From: Tetrapyrgos nigripes
Taxonomy: Eukaryota; Basidiomycota; Agaricomycetes; Agaricales; Campanellaceae
Assembly (NCBI GenBank): GCA_013368315.1
Contig: JAACJM010000084.1
Coordinates: forward strand, 279,894 to 343,893
Direction: 5' to 3'
DNA: 64,000 bases
A program made the translations under genes and the position numbers. The notes below the pieces were generated by a model. It did not search any database. It was given only the letters and a program-made list of their open reading frames with translations, and was not told where the DNA came from. Shown here piece after piece: positions 33,814 through 44,698 of this stretch (its first letter is position 1; each line of letters starts with the position of its first letter).

Positions 33814-35440
33814 CAGTGGGTCAAAAAATTGTCCACATGTTTCGCATTTTTGGAAAGATTGCCAATTTAAGCAATACTGAGTAGAGATATTAAAATGTGG
33901 TCAGTGATGGGCAGAAAGCCCTTGATAAACGCTACAATATTCTGTCTGTTTTGTCTTATTTGGCTTAAAACTCATGGAGATATGACTGATTTAAAATGGT
34001 ATGTCATTTGGACAATTTTTTGACATGCAAGTGAAAATACAGAAAGTGCTAGCTCAGTACTTGGTATGCCCTCCTTTGGCCTTCAACACAGCCTCAATCC
34101 TTCTAGGCATGCTCCTGATCAATTTCTGACAATCTTCTTCTGTGATTTCATCCCACTTTTCAGCTGCTCTGTCCCATATTTCCCAAGCTCCAGAGGGTGC
34201 TGTGTCATATCCATTGAGCTTGTGTTTGAGGGTTGTCCAGAGGTGTTCAATGGGGTTCAGGTCGGGAGATTGAGCAGGCCAGCTCATGCAATGGATGTTG
34301 TTGTCTTCAAACCACTTGGTGGCCAGTTTTGACTTGTGTTTAGGATCATTGTCTTGCTGAAAAATGGCCACCTCTGGATCAACACCCAAAATATCCATGC
34401 TCTCCAGAAGGTTGTTCTCCAAAATGTCCACATACTGCCGTGCATTCATCCTGCCCTCCACCTCTGCCATGTTTCCAACTCCTTCCCACCCCATACATCC
34501 CCACACCATGATATTTCCTGCTCCAAATTTGACTGTTTCCACCACATTTCTCTCTCCCAAGGATTCACCCTTCCTCCCCCACACATACTGCTGTCCATCT
34601 GACCCATATCGATTGATTTTAGTCTCATCTGACCAAATAACCCTTTTCCAGTCATCCACAGTCCAGTTTCTGTACTTCTGTGCAAAGTTTAAACGAGCCT
34701 TCCTGTGAGCTGCAGTGAGTTTGGGCTTCTTCTTTGTTTTAGATGTGTCCACATCATGCTTGAGAAGGGAATTTCGAATGGTTTGGGTGGAGACAGGTTG
34801 GTCAAGGAGGGGATTGATGTTTCTGGCCACTTCTGTAGCATTTTCAGCTTTGCCAGTGTTGATTTGTTGGATAGCAGCACGTTCATCAGTGGTAGACAGC
34901 TTTCTAGGACGCCCTGCTTGATGGTTCTCCTTGTCAGGATACATCTCTTTGGCCAGAGAAGCAATCTTTGACTTGGATACCCCAGTTTTAGCAGAGATTT
35001 CCCTGGATGAAGCAGAAGTTTGGAGGAGAGAGAGGATATTGTCTTTCTGGGTGGATGTGATGGGTCTCATGATTTGATGAGGGCTATAGAACAACTGGAT
35101 GCCCTTATATATGGTCCAGCTGGCAGCTATGATATCATTATGATGTAGCCATTGCATCATTGTACAACTCCACTTATGATGTCATCTATGAGACATCACA
35201 TAGTTACAATACTGATTTTGAAGTGGCAACTCAAAAAATTGTCCAAATGACATACCATTTTAAATCAATCATATCTCCATGAGTTTTGAGCCAAATAGGA
35301 CAAATAAAACAGATTATTGTAGCTCTTATCAAGGGTGTTCTGCCCATCACTGACCACATTTCAATATCTCTACTCAGTATTGCTTAAATTGGCAATCTTT
35401 CCAAAAATGCGAAACATGTGGACAATTTTTTGACCCACTG
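33814..35440 (-). mobile_element. Tc1/mariner element A, 1627 bases, in the 5' LTR
   Basis: Begins CAGTGGGTCAAAAAATTGTC and ends with the reverse complement, flanked by TA on both sides (33812-33813 and 35441-35442), the standard Tc1/mariner target. Inverted repeats are long, about 215 bases. Each also carries an inner copy of the AAAAAATTGTCCA motif, in inverted orientation relative to the outer one (near 34005-34025 and 35228-35248). The uninterrupted site is preserved in the 3' LTR. Confidence 0.92.
34054..35070 (-). CDS. Tc1-family DDE transposase, apparently intact (338 aa)
   Basis: Start chosen at ATG 35070 (MRPITSTQKDN) because the related copy at 53035 starts there; a longer frame reaches 35160. 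N-terminal helix-turn-helix region (SSREISAKTGVSKSKIASLA), a GRPR-type hinge (AGRPRKL), a second DNA-binding region (VSTQTIRNSLLKHDV), then the catalytic core: Asp in VIWSDETKINR, Asp in IFQQDNDPKH and Glu in DLNPIEHLW, with 34 residues between the last two, the DD34E signature of Tc1. No stop or frame change was seen. It would bind the element ends and cut and paste at TA sites. Because it also has complete ends, this copy could be active. Confidence 0.9.
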   Translation of the reverse strand: MRPITSTQKDNILSLLQTSASSREISAKTGVSKSKIASLAKEMYPDKENHQAGRPRKLSTTDERAAIQQINTGKAENATEVARNINPLLDQPVSTQTIRNSLLKHDVDTSKTKKKPKLTAAHRKARLNFAQKYRNWTVDDWKRVIWSDETKINRYGSDGQQYVWGRKGESLGERNVVETVKFGAGNIMVWGCMGWEGVGNMAEVEGRMNARQYVDILENNLLESMDILGVDPEVAIFQQDNDPKHKSKLATKWFEDNNIHCMSWPAQSPDLNPIEHLWTTLKHKLNGYDTAPSGAWEIWDRAAEKWDEITEEDCQKLIRSMPRRIEAVLKAKGGHTKY

Positions 35441-35845
35441 TATACTTCTTTACTTGACTCACATTCTTATCTCCTCCGATCCCTAGGCTCCATGGACATT
35501 CTCACATATTCATTCCTTTCTTATATATATCTTAGATCTCGTAGCTAGATTCCTTAGTCTGTTCACTTCGTCTCCACTCCGCTCCTAATACAGTGCAGTG
35601 TCGAGCATAGTCAGCTACTCGATCCCTTCTCGTCTCTACCATTCTTTCTCTATCTCATCTCATTATAACTCACCGAATCTATCTTGCTCACTGTGTGACT
35701 TGGGTGGTTTTGCTAAGTGACAACGTTCTTGACACTTGAACAGACTCTCTTACACCCACCTCACAAACAAACCCTGTACAGAAATCCCTGATAAACACAC
35801 TGGCTCTTAACTTCGAACCCCTTCTTGACAACCTACGAACCTGAC

Positions 35846-37515
35846 CCCCACTGTTATATCCTTTCCCCATCGAAGAATCAAAACGCTTCGTAAACTACCT
35901 AGAAGAACTCAAAACAACAGTACGTGAACACGCTATCGCATTCGACGACTATTGGATTATACTCAACAAGAGATCGTGGACCTCAGGTGAAGTGACCGTC
36001 TCCGAATACCTCCAAATAAAGATATCACCTGAAAACACTTCTCCACGCTACGTTGCAATTGCAGATACATGCTACCTCGTTCAACTAGGAGACACAACCC
36101 TCCCATATTGGTTCAGTCACACTGACTATGAAGATAGCGCCATCTCTGAATTCTGCCAAGAGGAATACCACGAATACCTCCAGACTCGAGTTCCTAGAGT
36201 GAACAACTATTATAGATCGTTGGTCTCTTGGGAGGATATCTCGGGAGAACAGTGGGATCATCTGTTTCCGGAAACCGAAAACGAGTGAATGAGCGGAAGC
36301 GGAATTCCTAGAACCACTAGATCTCACACAGCCTCACAAAATCCCAGTCGCACTTCCTCTCCCCACATCGTTTGTCTCCGACGACCTCACGCACACTTTC
36401 CCCGAAATCAACAAGATTGCTACTTCTCATACGAAAACCGGTGGGAGTTTTGCACAACCCATCCGTGTCCCAACCGACTCTCCATAAACAATTGACCCCT
36501 CTCAATCGAAGAACAAACAGTCGGTATCAAACCAGTTCTACTCTTCCAATCACTCCCATCAGAACCAACCACAGAAAACCCGAATCCTACCACATCCCCG
36601 TCACCAACTCCTTCTCACAAACCAAATCCAAACAACGAAACTCCCTCAGAATCCCAAAACCCGCTCAACAGATCCCCAACGGACAGTACTCCTAGTGCAG
36701 TCCAAGAACCTATATCAGTCAATCCCTCACTACCAATCGACTTCCACTCCATTCACGCCGCTCTCGAAATGTCCGAAAACCCTGCCTCAGCTACAGCCGC
36801 TACAGGAGGAACCCAAGCTCCCCGAGACGCCGCACCACCTGACGATGACGCTCAGTCCTTGGTCTTTCCCAATATGACTACCAAAGAACAAGGAGTAAAG
36901 CCAGAGAAGTTCACAGGAGACCGGAACCAAACAAAGGATTGGATGGCCAAATTTAACAACTATCTTCGGCTCAACGATCAAGTCTATCCCACTGAAGAGG
37001 AAAAGATATCATTCTTCCTCACGTTGTTCTCAGGAGAAGAAGCGAAACGATGGGCTCATAACATGATGGTAAAGGTGTTTGAAGAAGAAGACGATTTCAG
37101 CGATAGCGACGAAGAATATACAAGCACTGACGAAGATTCCTCCGCCTCGAAACCGAAAACGAAATGAAAATCCTGGACTCTACGCAAAGTAAAGCAAGAA
37201 TTCCTACGGGATTTCAAACCCTCAGCTTGGGAAACCCAGGCCCAAACCAAAATAGAAGACATTAAAATGGAGGGAGCCCTGGCCGATATAGATAAGTACA
37301 ACTCCCAATTCAAACGATACACTGACGATACTGGCTATAACGACAACGCGTTAATGAAATACTATCGAAAAGGACTCCCCCGAGGACTAGTAGACCGGAT
37401 CTCCTACCTATCCACTCAACCCAGAAATCTCGCGGCATTACAAAAGGCAGCGGTAAAACAACACATGATTTGGTTAGAAAGGCAGGAAGAGAAAACCTCA
37501 TGGAGTAAACCTTGA
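35846..37515 (+). pseudogene. Gag of Gypsy element A (matrix/capsid part)
   Basis: One frame from about 35846, with TGA stops at 36286-36288 and 37165-37167 and a disturbed stretch near 36290-36500, encodes first a block with YLEELKTTVREHA and VSEYLQIKISPEN, then a proline/serine/asparagine linker, then a capsid-like block (WMAKFNNYLRLND, FFLTLFSGEEAKRWA, YRKGLPRGLVDRI). An ATG at 36769 (MSENPASATA) is a possible internal or true start. The leading block has no visible counterpart in element B, which is truncated there. Gag would form the particle that holds the RNA. Confidence 0.7.
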
Positions 37516-37934
37516 AGGGAGGAAGGACAGCCAGGAAGGGGTCACAGGGCACGAGAAGTGGTCAAGCAAGAAGTATGGAAGTAAACGCCTTCCAAGACAA
37601 CGTCCCAGGTGCATCTTCAACCACTAAATATCCACCGAAACTGGCCCCCCAAGAAAGGGACAAAATGAGGAAGGAAGGGCGATGCTTCAGGTGCCGAGGA
37701 CAGGGACATATGGGTAACGATTGCCCTACGTTCCCTAGCATGCCTCCGACCACTCCCAACAACATGACCTGGAGACCCTCCATAAAGAAAACTGCAGTCG
37801 TCACAGAGACCTCGGAGCCCAAGGTCAACACTACCACGGATAACATCTCAGAACTCACTGCCAGAATCAGAGCATTGTCAGGAGAAGAGAAAGAAGGGCT
37901 ACTAAAGAAGTTCGTAACAGAATCGGATTTTTGA
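37512..37934 (+). pseudogene. Nucleocapsid part of Gag, Gypsy element A
   Basis: A different frame from the upstream Gag part. It contains the CCHC zinc knuckle CFRCRGQGHMGNDC near 37684 and ends ESDF at a TGA, as element B ends with KLDF. The frame change against the capsid part is either a mutation or a recoding site. Confidence 0.75.
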
Positions 37935-40343
37935 ATACCTCCCCTGCCACGTCGTTGGGAGGAGGGACATGGACATACATACCAGTAAAACACAGGCAAT
38001 ACACGAGCCTTATACCCTTTCGTAAGCCACGATCCCCATCTGAATTGAGAATCACAGCAATCACTCGAAACCAACAGACCCCCTCAATAGAGCTTAAAAC
38101 CGAATTGATCGGGAAAATAACTGGACGAAAAATCGAGGCAACCGCTCTGCTAGACAGTGGAGCAGAAGGAATCATCATTAATGACGCCTTCGCCCAAAAA
38201 CATCATCTCAAACGCATCCCCCTAGAAAAACCATTTCCAGTTCGAAATGTCGACGGATCAGAAAACGTGATGGGATGGGTAAGGCACTACACCATTTAAA
38301 AACTACGAATCTACACCCAAGACCACCAATCTCACCACGAAGAAACCGCTGAGTTTTATATCACGGATATCGGAGATCACGATATCATCTTGGGTACCGA
38401 TTGGTTAAGACATCATAATCCGGAGATCGACTGGGCGACATCAGAAATCAACCTAACGCGATGCCCCAACGCTTGTGCACTGGGAAAAGCCCCAGTATTA
38501 ACCAAAGCTAAGTCGAAAATCTCCCCTCCGAAAACAAAACAACCTGAAATAGTCGACCCCAGAACACATCACCGAAATTACCAAGTAATATTCAAAGACA
38601 TCGTAGGACCTCACAAAACGACACCACAACCCAAGGTGGCCGGACAGTGTTGATCACAACGACCTAGGAAGATCCGATTGCAACGAATGGACTTAGGAGC
38701 AATGCTTGGCTCAGAAGACACGACTGGACAATGGAATGTCCCAGGACAATGGAGTGAACTCGTTATGGAATATCTAGATACCCCAAATGACCCTGACGAA
38801 GGTCTGTCAGGAACCAAGCTGAGTATCTGAACTGCCTTTATCAAAGCACGACGAAACACTGAAGACGAATCCACGAACTCGCTGACCACATTACAAGAAC
38901 AAATACCCGAACAGTATCACGAATACTTATCGGTGTTCGACAAAAAGACTTCAGAACGCTTACCCCAATGAAGCGATTGGGACCATGCAATCGAACTACA
39001 AGACGGCTTCCAACCACGCGCATGTAAAACATACCCTCTTTCCCCAAATGAACAATCCGAACTCGACTCCTTCCTGAACGAAAATCTCGAAAAGGGATAT
39101 ATTAAACCATCAAAATCTCCAATGGCAAGTCCCTTCTTCTTTGTTAAGAAAAAGGACGGAAAGCTATGCCCAGTACAGGATTACAGAGCGCTCAATAAGG
39201 GTACCGTGAAAAACACATACCCACTACCCCTCATCCCAGAACTAATCAACAAACTCAAAAACGCATACGTGTTCAGTAAAATCGACCTACGGTGGGGATA
39301 CAATAACATCTGTATCAAAGAAGGGGACGAATGGAAAGCCACCTTCAAAACCAACCGAGGACTATTTGAGCCGACTGTCATGTTCTTTGGACTAATGAAC
39401 TCACCAGCGATCTTTCAAGCAATGATGAACACTATTTTCAAGGACCTCATCGACCAAGGGAAGATCGTCATCTATATGGATGACATTTTAGTATTCACCC
39501 ATGACCTAGAAGAACACCGAGAATTAGTCCGAACAGTTCTACAACGACTACGAGACAACGACCTATATGCCAAACCCGAAAAATGCGTATTCGAAGCAGA
39601 AAAGGTCGACTTCTTGGGACTGATTGTCTCTCACGACACCTTGTCGATGGACCCAGCCAAGGTAGAAGGAGTACTTGAATGGCCAACCCCCAAAACAGTA
39701 AAGAAAGTTCAGGCCTTCTTAGGATTCGGAAACTTCTACAGACACTTCATCAAAGACTTTTCGAAAATTGCACGCCCCTCTTCGATCTGACAAGGAAGGA
39801 CAACCACTGGAACTGGGGAACAGAGGCCAAAAAGGCATTCCAATCCCTCAAAACGGCCTTCACATCCAAACCCGTTCTACTAATGCCAGATCACACGAAG
39901 CCATACCGAGTGGAAGTAGACGCATCAGACTACGCAACTGGGGGATACTCATGCAAACTGGAGAAGACAATCGATGGCACCCAGTCACCTACATCTCCAA
40001 ATCCCTCTCAGAAACCGAACGAAACTACGACATCCACGACAAAGAACTACTGGCAATCATACGGGCGCTGGAAGCATGGAGACACTATTTGGAGGGGGCC
40101 CCCCATTCTATCGAAATCTTCACTGACCACAGGAACTTGGAGTATTTCCAGACCGCCCAAAAACTCAGTCGGCGACAGGCACGATGGGGGTTGTTCCTCA
40201 CACGATTTGAGTTCTCCCTCCAACATAAACCAGGAAATCTGAATAAAGCTGACCCATTGTCTAGACGACCAGACCACAAAATCAGGACTGAGAACGACAA
40301 CACCGACAGAATCCTTCTCGACCCCAAATTCTTCCGAATCTGA
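37931..40343 (+). pseudogene. Protease, reverse transcriptase and RNase H of Gypsy element A
   Basis: Aspartic protease (ALLDSGAEGIIIN, near 38150; DHDIILGTDWL), then reverse transcriptase ([44 protein letters not shown] near 39475), then RNase H (VEVDASDYATGG, IHDKELLAIIRALE, IFTDHRNLEYF). In-frame stops: TAA 38297-38299 (element B has CAA), TGA 38651-38653, 38828-38830, 38969-38971 and 40341-40343. Two frame changes lie near 39775 and 39945. The region starts just after the Gag stop in another frame. Confidence 0.85.
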
Positions 40344-41846
40344 GCGACTAGACAAGGAACAGTAACCGCTATAGGAGACATAGAACTACGACGGAGGATC
40401 AAGGAATGCCCCAAGAGGGACCTAGAGGTAGTAAGTGCCTTAGATGTCATCCTACGAAACGGACCACGTTTGCTGGTAAAGAATCTACAGGAATGGAACT
40501 ACAAAGATGGAATCATCTTATTCCAAGGCAAAATCTAGGTACCAGCAGACAACAACCTCTGACGGGATATCGTAAAACTACACCACGACTCCCTGGCAAC
40601 AGGACACCCTGGACGATACAAAACTTACGAACTAGTCAGCAGAGAATTTTGGTGGCCAGGAATGTCAGTCTTCATCAGAGATTACGTAGCTGGCTGCGCC
40701 AAATGCCAGGCGACGAAAACCAACAACCATCCCACTCGGATCCCCTTAATTCCCACCGAAATTCCAGAACGTCCATTTGGGACTATTACCACCGACTTCA
40801 TCATGGATCTCCCCGAATGTAAAGGGTTCAACGCGATTCACGTCACAGTCGACAAGTCAACAAAAACGGTCATCATATCGCCGTGCACAAAAACAATTGA
40901 CAGTGACGGAACGGTTAATCTGCTACTTGACAACACTTGGCGGCGGTACGGATTGTGGGACAAAATGATATCCGACCGAGGACCGCAGTTCGCTAGCAAG
41001 GTCATGGCTGCGATCCATGAGAAGCTAGGCATAACTTCAGCCCTTAGTACCGCTTACCACCCACAGACCGACGGAGAGTCGGAACGATACAATCAAGAAT
41101 TGGAACAGTTCCTATGGATCTTCTGTAACTACCGACAAGAAGACTGGGTGGACTATCTACCCTACACCGAATTCAGTCATAACACCAGAATCCACTCGGC
41201 GACAGGAAAATCCCCCTTCGAACTCCTACACGGATACCAACCACACTTCTTTCCATCATTCAATCCAACCTCTAACCTACCGACGGTAGAAGAACGACTC
41301 GAAAACCTCAACCAACTCAGGGACGAACTCAAAGCAAGCCTGACATCGGCCGCCGAAACAATGAAAGCACAGCATGGAAATCATTCCATGTCCTGGACAG
41401 GATACAAGGTTGGAGATAAGGTGCTACTCGACGGAAAAAATCTGAAGACAACAAGACCGAAAGCTAAGTTGTCCGATCATCATCATGGCCCATTCGAGAT
41501 CATTGAAGTAATCAGCCAGGTTAACTACAAATTGAAATTACCGACAACCTGGCGTATACACCCTGTCTTCCACGCTTCCCTATTAATGCCATACGTCGAA
41601 ACAGACGCTCACGGACCAAACTACCCCGAACCTCCCGCGGAGCTGCTAGACGCAGACGAAGAATACGATGTTGAAACGATATTAGACTCAAAGCCAACCA
41701 GAAACAGAAAAGGGACTCAGTACCTCATCAAATGGTTAGATTACCCCGACTCGGAGAATACTTGGGTACCTACGTCAAACCTGACCAAGGTAAAAGACAT
41801 GATCAAAGAATTCCATCGGAAACACCCCCGAGCTTACCGACACTAA
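40344..41846 (+). pseudogene. Integrase with chromodomain, Gypsy element A
   Basis: HHCC zinc-binding region (LHHDSLATGHPGRY, CAKCQATK), catalytic core with Asp in TTDFIMDLPE, Asp in ISDRGPQFAS and Glu in HPQTDGESERYNQELE, a GPY-like region (GPFEIIEVISQVNYKL) and a C-terminal chromodomain (YLIKWLDYPDSENTWVPTS). Chromodomain integrases define chromoviruses and direct insertion to marked chromatin. A TAG at 40536-40538 and TGA at 40560-40562 interrupt the start; from 40563 to 41846 the frame is open. Confidence 0.88.
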
Positions 41847-42001
41847 CGGCGTCTACTGTCACCTAATTGACGGTGACTTTGTCACCTCCCACCACCACAA
41901 ACAAGGACTTGTTAAAAGGCAGGAATACCGAAACTAAACGACGGAACAAGCTCAATCACATCCTACCAGACATCTCTCCACCCTCTCTCTATACCTCCAT
42001 C

Positions 42002-42538
42002 ATGACTACACCCATCGTTATCACAGTCTCAACTACCACCACAACAACAATCGACCCATTAACAGACAACACTGGACGCTGCAGATACGGTCAACGTTCA
42101 GGCCAGCGTTGCAGATTAGACGAAGGGCACACGGGAAGGCACAGCGGATGTAATCAATGCATCTGGCCAGGGCATGAGTCGTCAAAACGATGCAGGTTAG
42201 GAGCAGGACACCGATCGAGATGCGCTACCTACCGGTCTAGTCTCCGAGCAAACGAACGAAACAACCTGGGATGGGGAGATGCGAGTGTATGGGGAGGAAA
42301 CACTCAGTTAAACTATGTCGACGACAATGACGGATGGGGTAACAACAACGATGGATGGGGTACATGGGAAGGAATAGGATGGGGGGGACGTGAGTCAGAG
42401 CTAACAGGATGGGGCACCTTCCCCAACGACTCACCGGAAACTTGGCTGACTATACGTGGTTTGGACAAAAGGATCAAGAAGCAGTGGACGAAGCAGTGGA
42501 CCAATTGGCTTTCGAGCTCCGGTGAAAGCTCAACCTAG
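42002..42538 (+). CDS. Extra open frame between integrase and 3' LTR of Gypsy element A
   Basis: An open frame of 178 residues from ATG 42002 (MTTPIVITVSTTTTTTID) in a different frame from the integrase. It has two similar cysteine/histidine units (CRYGQRSGQRCRLDEGH and CIWPGHESSKRCRLGAGH), then a tract rich in G-W-G and N-D, and a basic C-terminus (KRIKKQWTKQWTNW). It has no stop although the rest of the element is full of them. Third frames in this place in Gypsy elements are sometimes envelope-like, but no signal peptide or membrane segment is seen here. A zinc-binding or nucleic-acid-binding role is only a guess. Confidence 0.6.
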   Translation: MTTPIVITVSTTTTTTIDPLTDNTGRCRYGQRSGQRCRLDEGHTGRHSGCNQCIWPGHESSKRCRLGAGHRSRCATYRSSLRANERNNLGWGDASVWGGNTQLNYVDDNDGWGNNNDGWGTWEGIGWGGRESELTGWGTFPNDSPETWLTIRGLDKRIKKQWTKQWTNWLSSSGESST

Positions 42539-42549
42539 AGGGGGGGTAG

Positions 42550-43026
42550 TGTCATGAATCGCCTCCCACCTCTTGCATTCCCTCTTCATCTTCCTTCTAC
42601 TACCTATTCACTTCTACTCACTGTTCTATCACCTTCAATAAACCCATAAACACTAATTACTTCTCATCACCGTCCATCCCAATCTATGACTCACTTCTCT
42701 GCTCCCTTTATCTCCATGGACATTCTCACATATATACTTCTTTACTTGACTCACATTCTTATCTCCTCCGATCCCTAGGCTCCATGGACATTCTCACATA
42801 TTCATTCCTTTCTTATATATATCTTAGATCTCGTACCTAGATTCCTTAGTCTGTTCACTTCGTCTCCACTCTGCTCCTAATACAGTGCAGTGTCGAGCAT
42901 AGTCAGCTACTCGATCCCTTCTTGTCTCTACCATTCTTTCTCTATCTCATCTCATTATAACTCGCCGAATCTATCTTGCTCACTGTGTGACTTGGGTGGT
43001 TTTGCTAAGTGACAACGTTCTTGACA
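42550..43026 (+). repeat. 3' LTR of Gypsy element A
   Basis: 477 bases, TGTCA to TGACA. It preserves the unoccupied TA target of the Tc1 insertion found in the 5' LTR. Confidence 0.92.
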
Positions 43027-43652
43027 GGCCTATTGACATGGAAGGTTTATTCAACCTGGACGTCGATGATGATATTTGGCAGGATGTGGCCTGGATTATG
43101 AGGATGGAGTGGGCGGAGGGTTACCACCTCAATGGTTGTCTGATGAGAAAGTTCGAAAAGGGATAAGGGCAATGCTGGAGTTGGACAGATGTGAAGAAGA
43201 GAAGAAGAGGCGATCGTGGAGTGGTTCAGAGAGGAGTGGATGGTGCTCCAGAGAGCAAAGGCAGCACATGAAGGTGAGAGCTTGCGTTGTCATTACCGTT
43301 TGCAAAATGCTGACAATGACGGGCAGAAAACTATCTACAGTATCAGTTCGACGTACGACAGCGCCACTTGCTTCAGGTTTGTGCTCTCTGGCAGCATGCG
43401 CTGACGTGGGACATAGATGGTTGGAACGGGACATGGGGTCCGTTGCCTGAGCAGTTGGCAGAGGCGTGGGCCATCGAAAAAAATTTGTCGGCGGTGCCAA
43501 TACAACACTACGAGGATGAGGAGTCAGATTTTGATCTGGATTTTGAACAAGATGTTGATGAGGAGGGTGTTATGACAGCGTCGGCAGCGCAGGAGATGGA
43601 GAATGGGGCTGGGGTGGATGAGAGCAACTCGGGTGAGCAGGGAGCTCTGTAG

Positions 43653-43992
43653 GGAGTACTTTGTTTTCTTTTTGTAGGTATTATTGTGTTCAATGGGATA
43701 TCCTCCCCGCCGTTTTTTGTTCCCCATATTCCTAGAAACTGTTACAATGTAGATACTATAATTAAAAAGAATGAACTACTAAAGGCGCATGATATCTAAT
43801 AAAATAAACTTGGTGTTTTTTTTTTTTCACTAAAGGGTGAGCTGTATAGGGTCTGGTAGTTTGACCTCACTGTAAATTTTTGAGCCACAATTATCCAGTG
43901 GTTTACCAAATCTGGCCATCATGTGAGTTATGACTCTACATGGGTTTAAAAGAAATATCAAGGGAATTGCCTGGGTTTAAAAAGAAATGTAT
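43653..43992. other. Downstream region of KDZ copy 2
   Basis: No gene. AT-rich with a run of T near 43805; probably the 3' untranslated region and polyadenylation area. Confidence 0.5.
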
Positions 43993-44296
43993 AGGGAATT
44001 CCCTGCACTAGTGTGATGTGAATATTTAGGGGACTTCCCTGTGAGAGTGGTAGGGGAATTCCCCTTGAACAACCAGCAAAACTAGATTTCAGGGAAGTCC
44101 CTTCAACACTTCTGGGGGACTTCCCCAGAGTTATGTCCTGGGGAATTCCCTGGTTTAGAGGGAAGTACAGGGAATTCCCTGACAGTGAGGGAACTTCAGG
44201 GAAGTCCCTGAGTGTGAGGGAATTACAGGGAATTCCCTAAGAGGGAGGGAAATACAGGGAGTTCCCTAAGAGTGAGGGAAATGCAGGGAAGGTGGT
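43993..44296. repeat. Right subterminal array of GGGANNTCCC palindromes
   Basis: More than ten decamers (GGGAATTCCC, GGGACTTCCC, GGGAAGTCCC, GGGAGTTCCC) in about 300 bases, several spaced by about 32 bases with a GAGGGAANT linker. Mirrors the left array at 17376-17652. Confidence 0.75.
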
Positions 44297-44527
44297 TAGA
44301 TCTTTAGCAAATTCTAAGCAGACAAAGGAAGCTCTCTTCATTCTAGAAGATAAGCAGATTGAATATTGCACACTTTGATACATTGGGACCTTGGGAGGGG
44401 GTTATTAGAAATAATAATGTAATGTGATATTGGCAACTCCAGTCTGCAATTGGTGTACAGTATGACATGTCAGCTATGAGGTCACATGAACTCAATGCTG
44501 AGCAACAGACAACAGGAGCCAACTGAG

Positions 44528-44698
44528 GTAGTATAAGTGCCCTGGGGAACTGGGGGTCATTTCCCTGAGGGAAGTCCCTGATGGAGCCAGGGAAGTCCCT
44601 CTGGCCAGGGAATTTCCCAGGAACTGCCTCTTCTTAGAGGTAAAAAGTGTATCAAATGTTCAGTCTAAGAAGATATAGTTTTATGGTTGCCTATAGTG
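44528..44698 (-). repeat. Right terminal inverted repeat of the giant element
   Basis: The reverse complement matches 16822-16988: GGCAACCATA, TTAGACTGAACATTTGATAC, ACTTTTTACCTCT, GGCCAGAGGGACTTCCC, CTCCATCAGGGACTT and TTCCCCAG in the same order. Confidence 0.8.

Larger units (their letters stand above)
33629..35734 (+). repeat. 5' LTR of Gypsy element A (split by Tc1 element)
   Basis: Sequence 33629-33813 plus 35443-35734 equals the 3' LTR in length (477 bases once the Tc1 element and the duplicated TA are removed). Confidence 0.9.
33629..43026 (+). mobile_element. Ty3/Gypsy chromovirus (element A) inserted in the KDZ transposase
   Basis: Two LTRs of 477 bases (the 5' one split by a Tc1 element) begin TGTCA and end TGACA. 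Inside are Gag with a CCHC knuckle, protease, reverse transcriptase, RNase H, integrase with a C-terminal chromodomain, and an extra open frame before the 3' LTR. A purine tract (AGAGGGGGGGTAG) precedes the 3' LTR. Only GGC is shared by both flanks, so the target duplication is short or blurred. The LTRs differ at nine positions by my reading, so the insertion is fairly old. Multiple in-frame stops make it non-autonomous. Its length without the Tc1 insertion is about 7.8 kb. Confidence 0.9.
30778..43652 (+). pseudogene. KDZ transposase with CxC1-type cysteine cluster, copy 2, split by a Gypsy insertion
   Basis: Starts at ATG 30778 (MSSLRPRRKKSSPTKA). Order as in copy 1: cysteine cluster (CINCSDC; then CSCRPAAEQLVRSGFFPCAP), CPACFGG, catalytic Asp in VCLDACFTQ (near 32040), second Asp in LYDIGCQLERS (near 32500), Glu in DGEGAERLW (near 32670), long helical region, acidic tail ending at 43650-43652. 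Introns include 31226-31283, 31511-31565 and 31961-32016. The Gypsy element lies at 33629-43026; joining the flanks gives A-P-R-P-I-D-M, aligning with copy 1. In-frame TGA codons at 31430-31432, 32075-32077, 32144-32146 and 32564-32566, plus frame changes after the insertion (near 43090 and 43205), show it is dead. It would have mobilised the surrounding element. Confidence 0.8.
16822..44698 (+). mobile_element. Candidate giant KDZ transposon with five genes (about 18.5 kb without nested insertions)
   Basis: The unit is bounded by inverted repeats of about 165 bases and an 8-base direct repeat. Inside each end is an array of GGGANNTCCC palindromes. Cargo, left to right: gene G2 (minus), a divergent intergenic region with a long hairpin, the Spt5-like gene (plus), small genes Z1 and Z2 (minus), and the KDZ transposase (plus). 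A 9398-base Gypsy element containing a Tc1 element has inserted into the transposase. A KDZ transposase plus matching ends and target duplication is what an autonomous DNA transposon would show. The set Spt5-like, Z1, Z2, KDZ, palindrome array recurs at 1-8419, which supports mobility as one unit. The inverted ends and direct repeat are seen directly; membership of G2 follows from the boundaries. Confidence 0.7.

Noticed and set aside
42002..42538. Envelope gene of an infectious retrovirus-like element
   Set aside because: No signal peptide, membrane anchor or cleavage site is visible.
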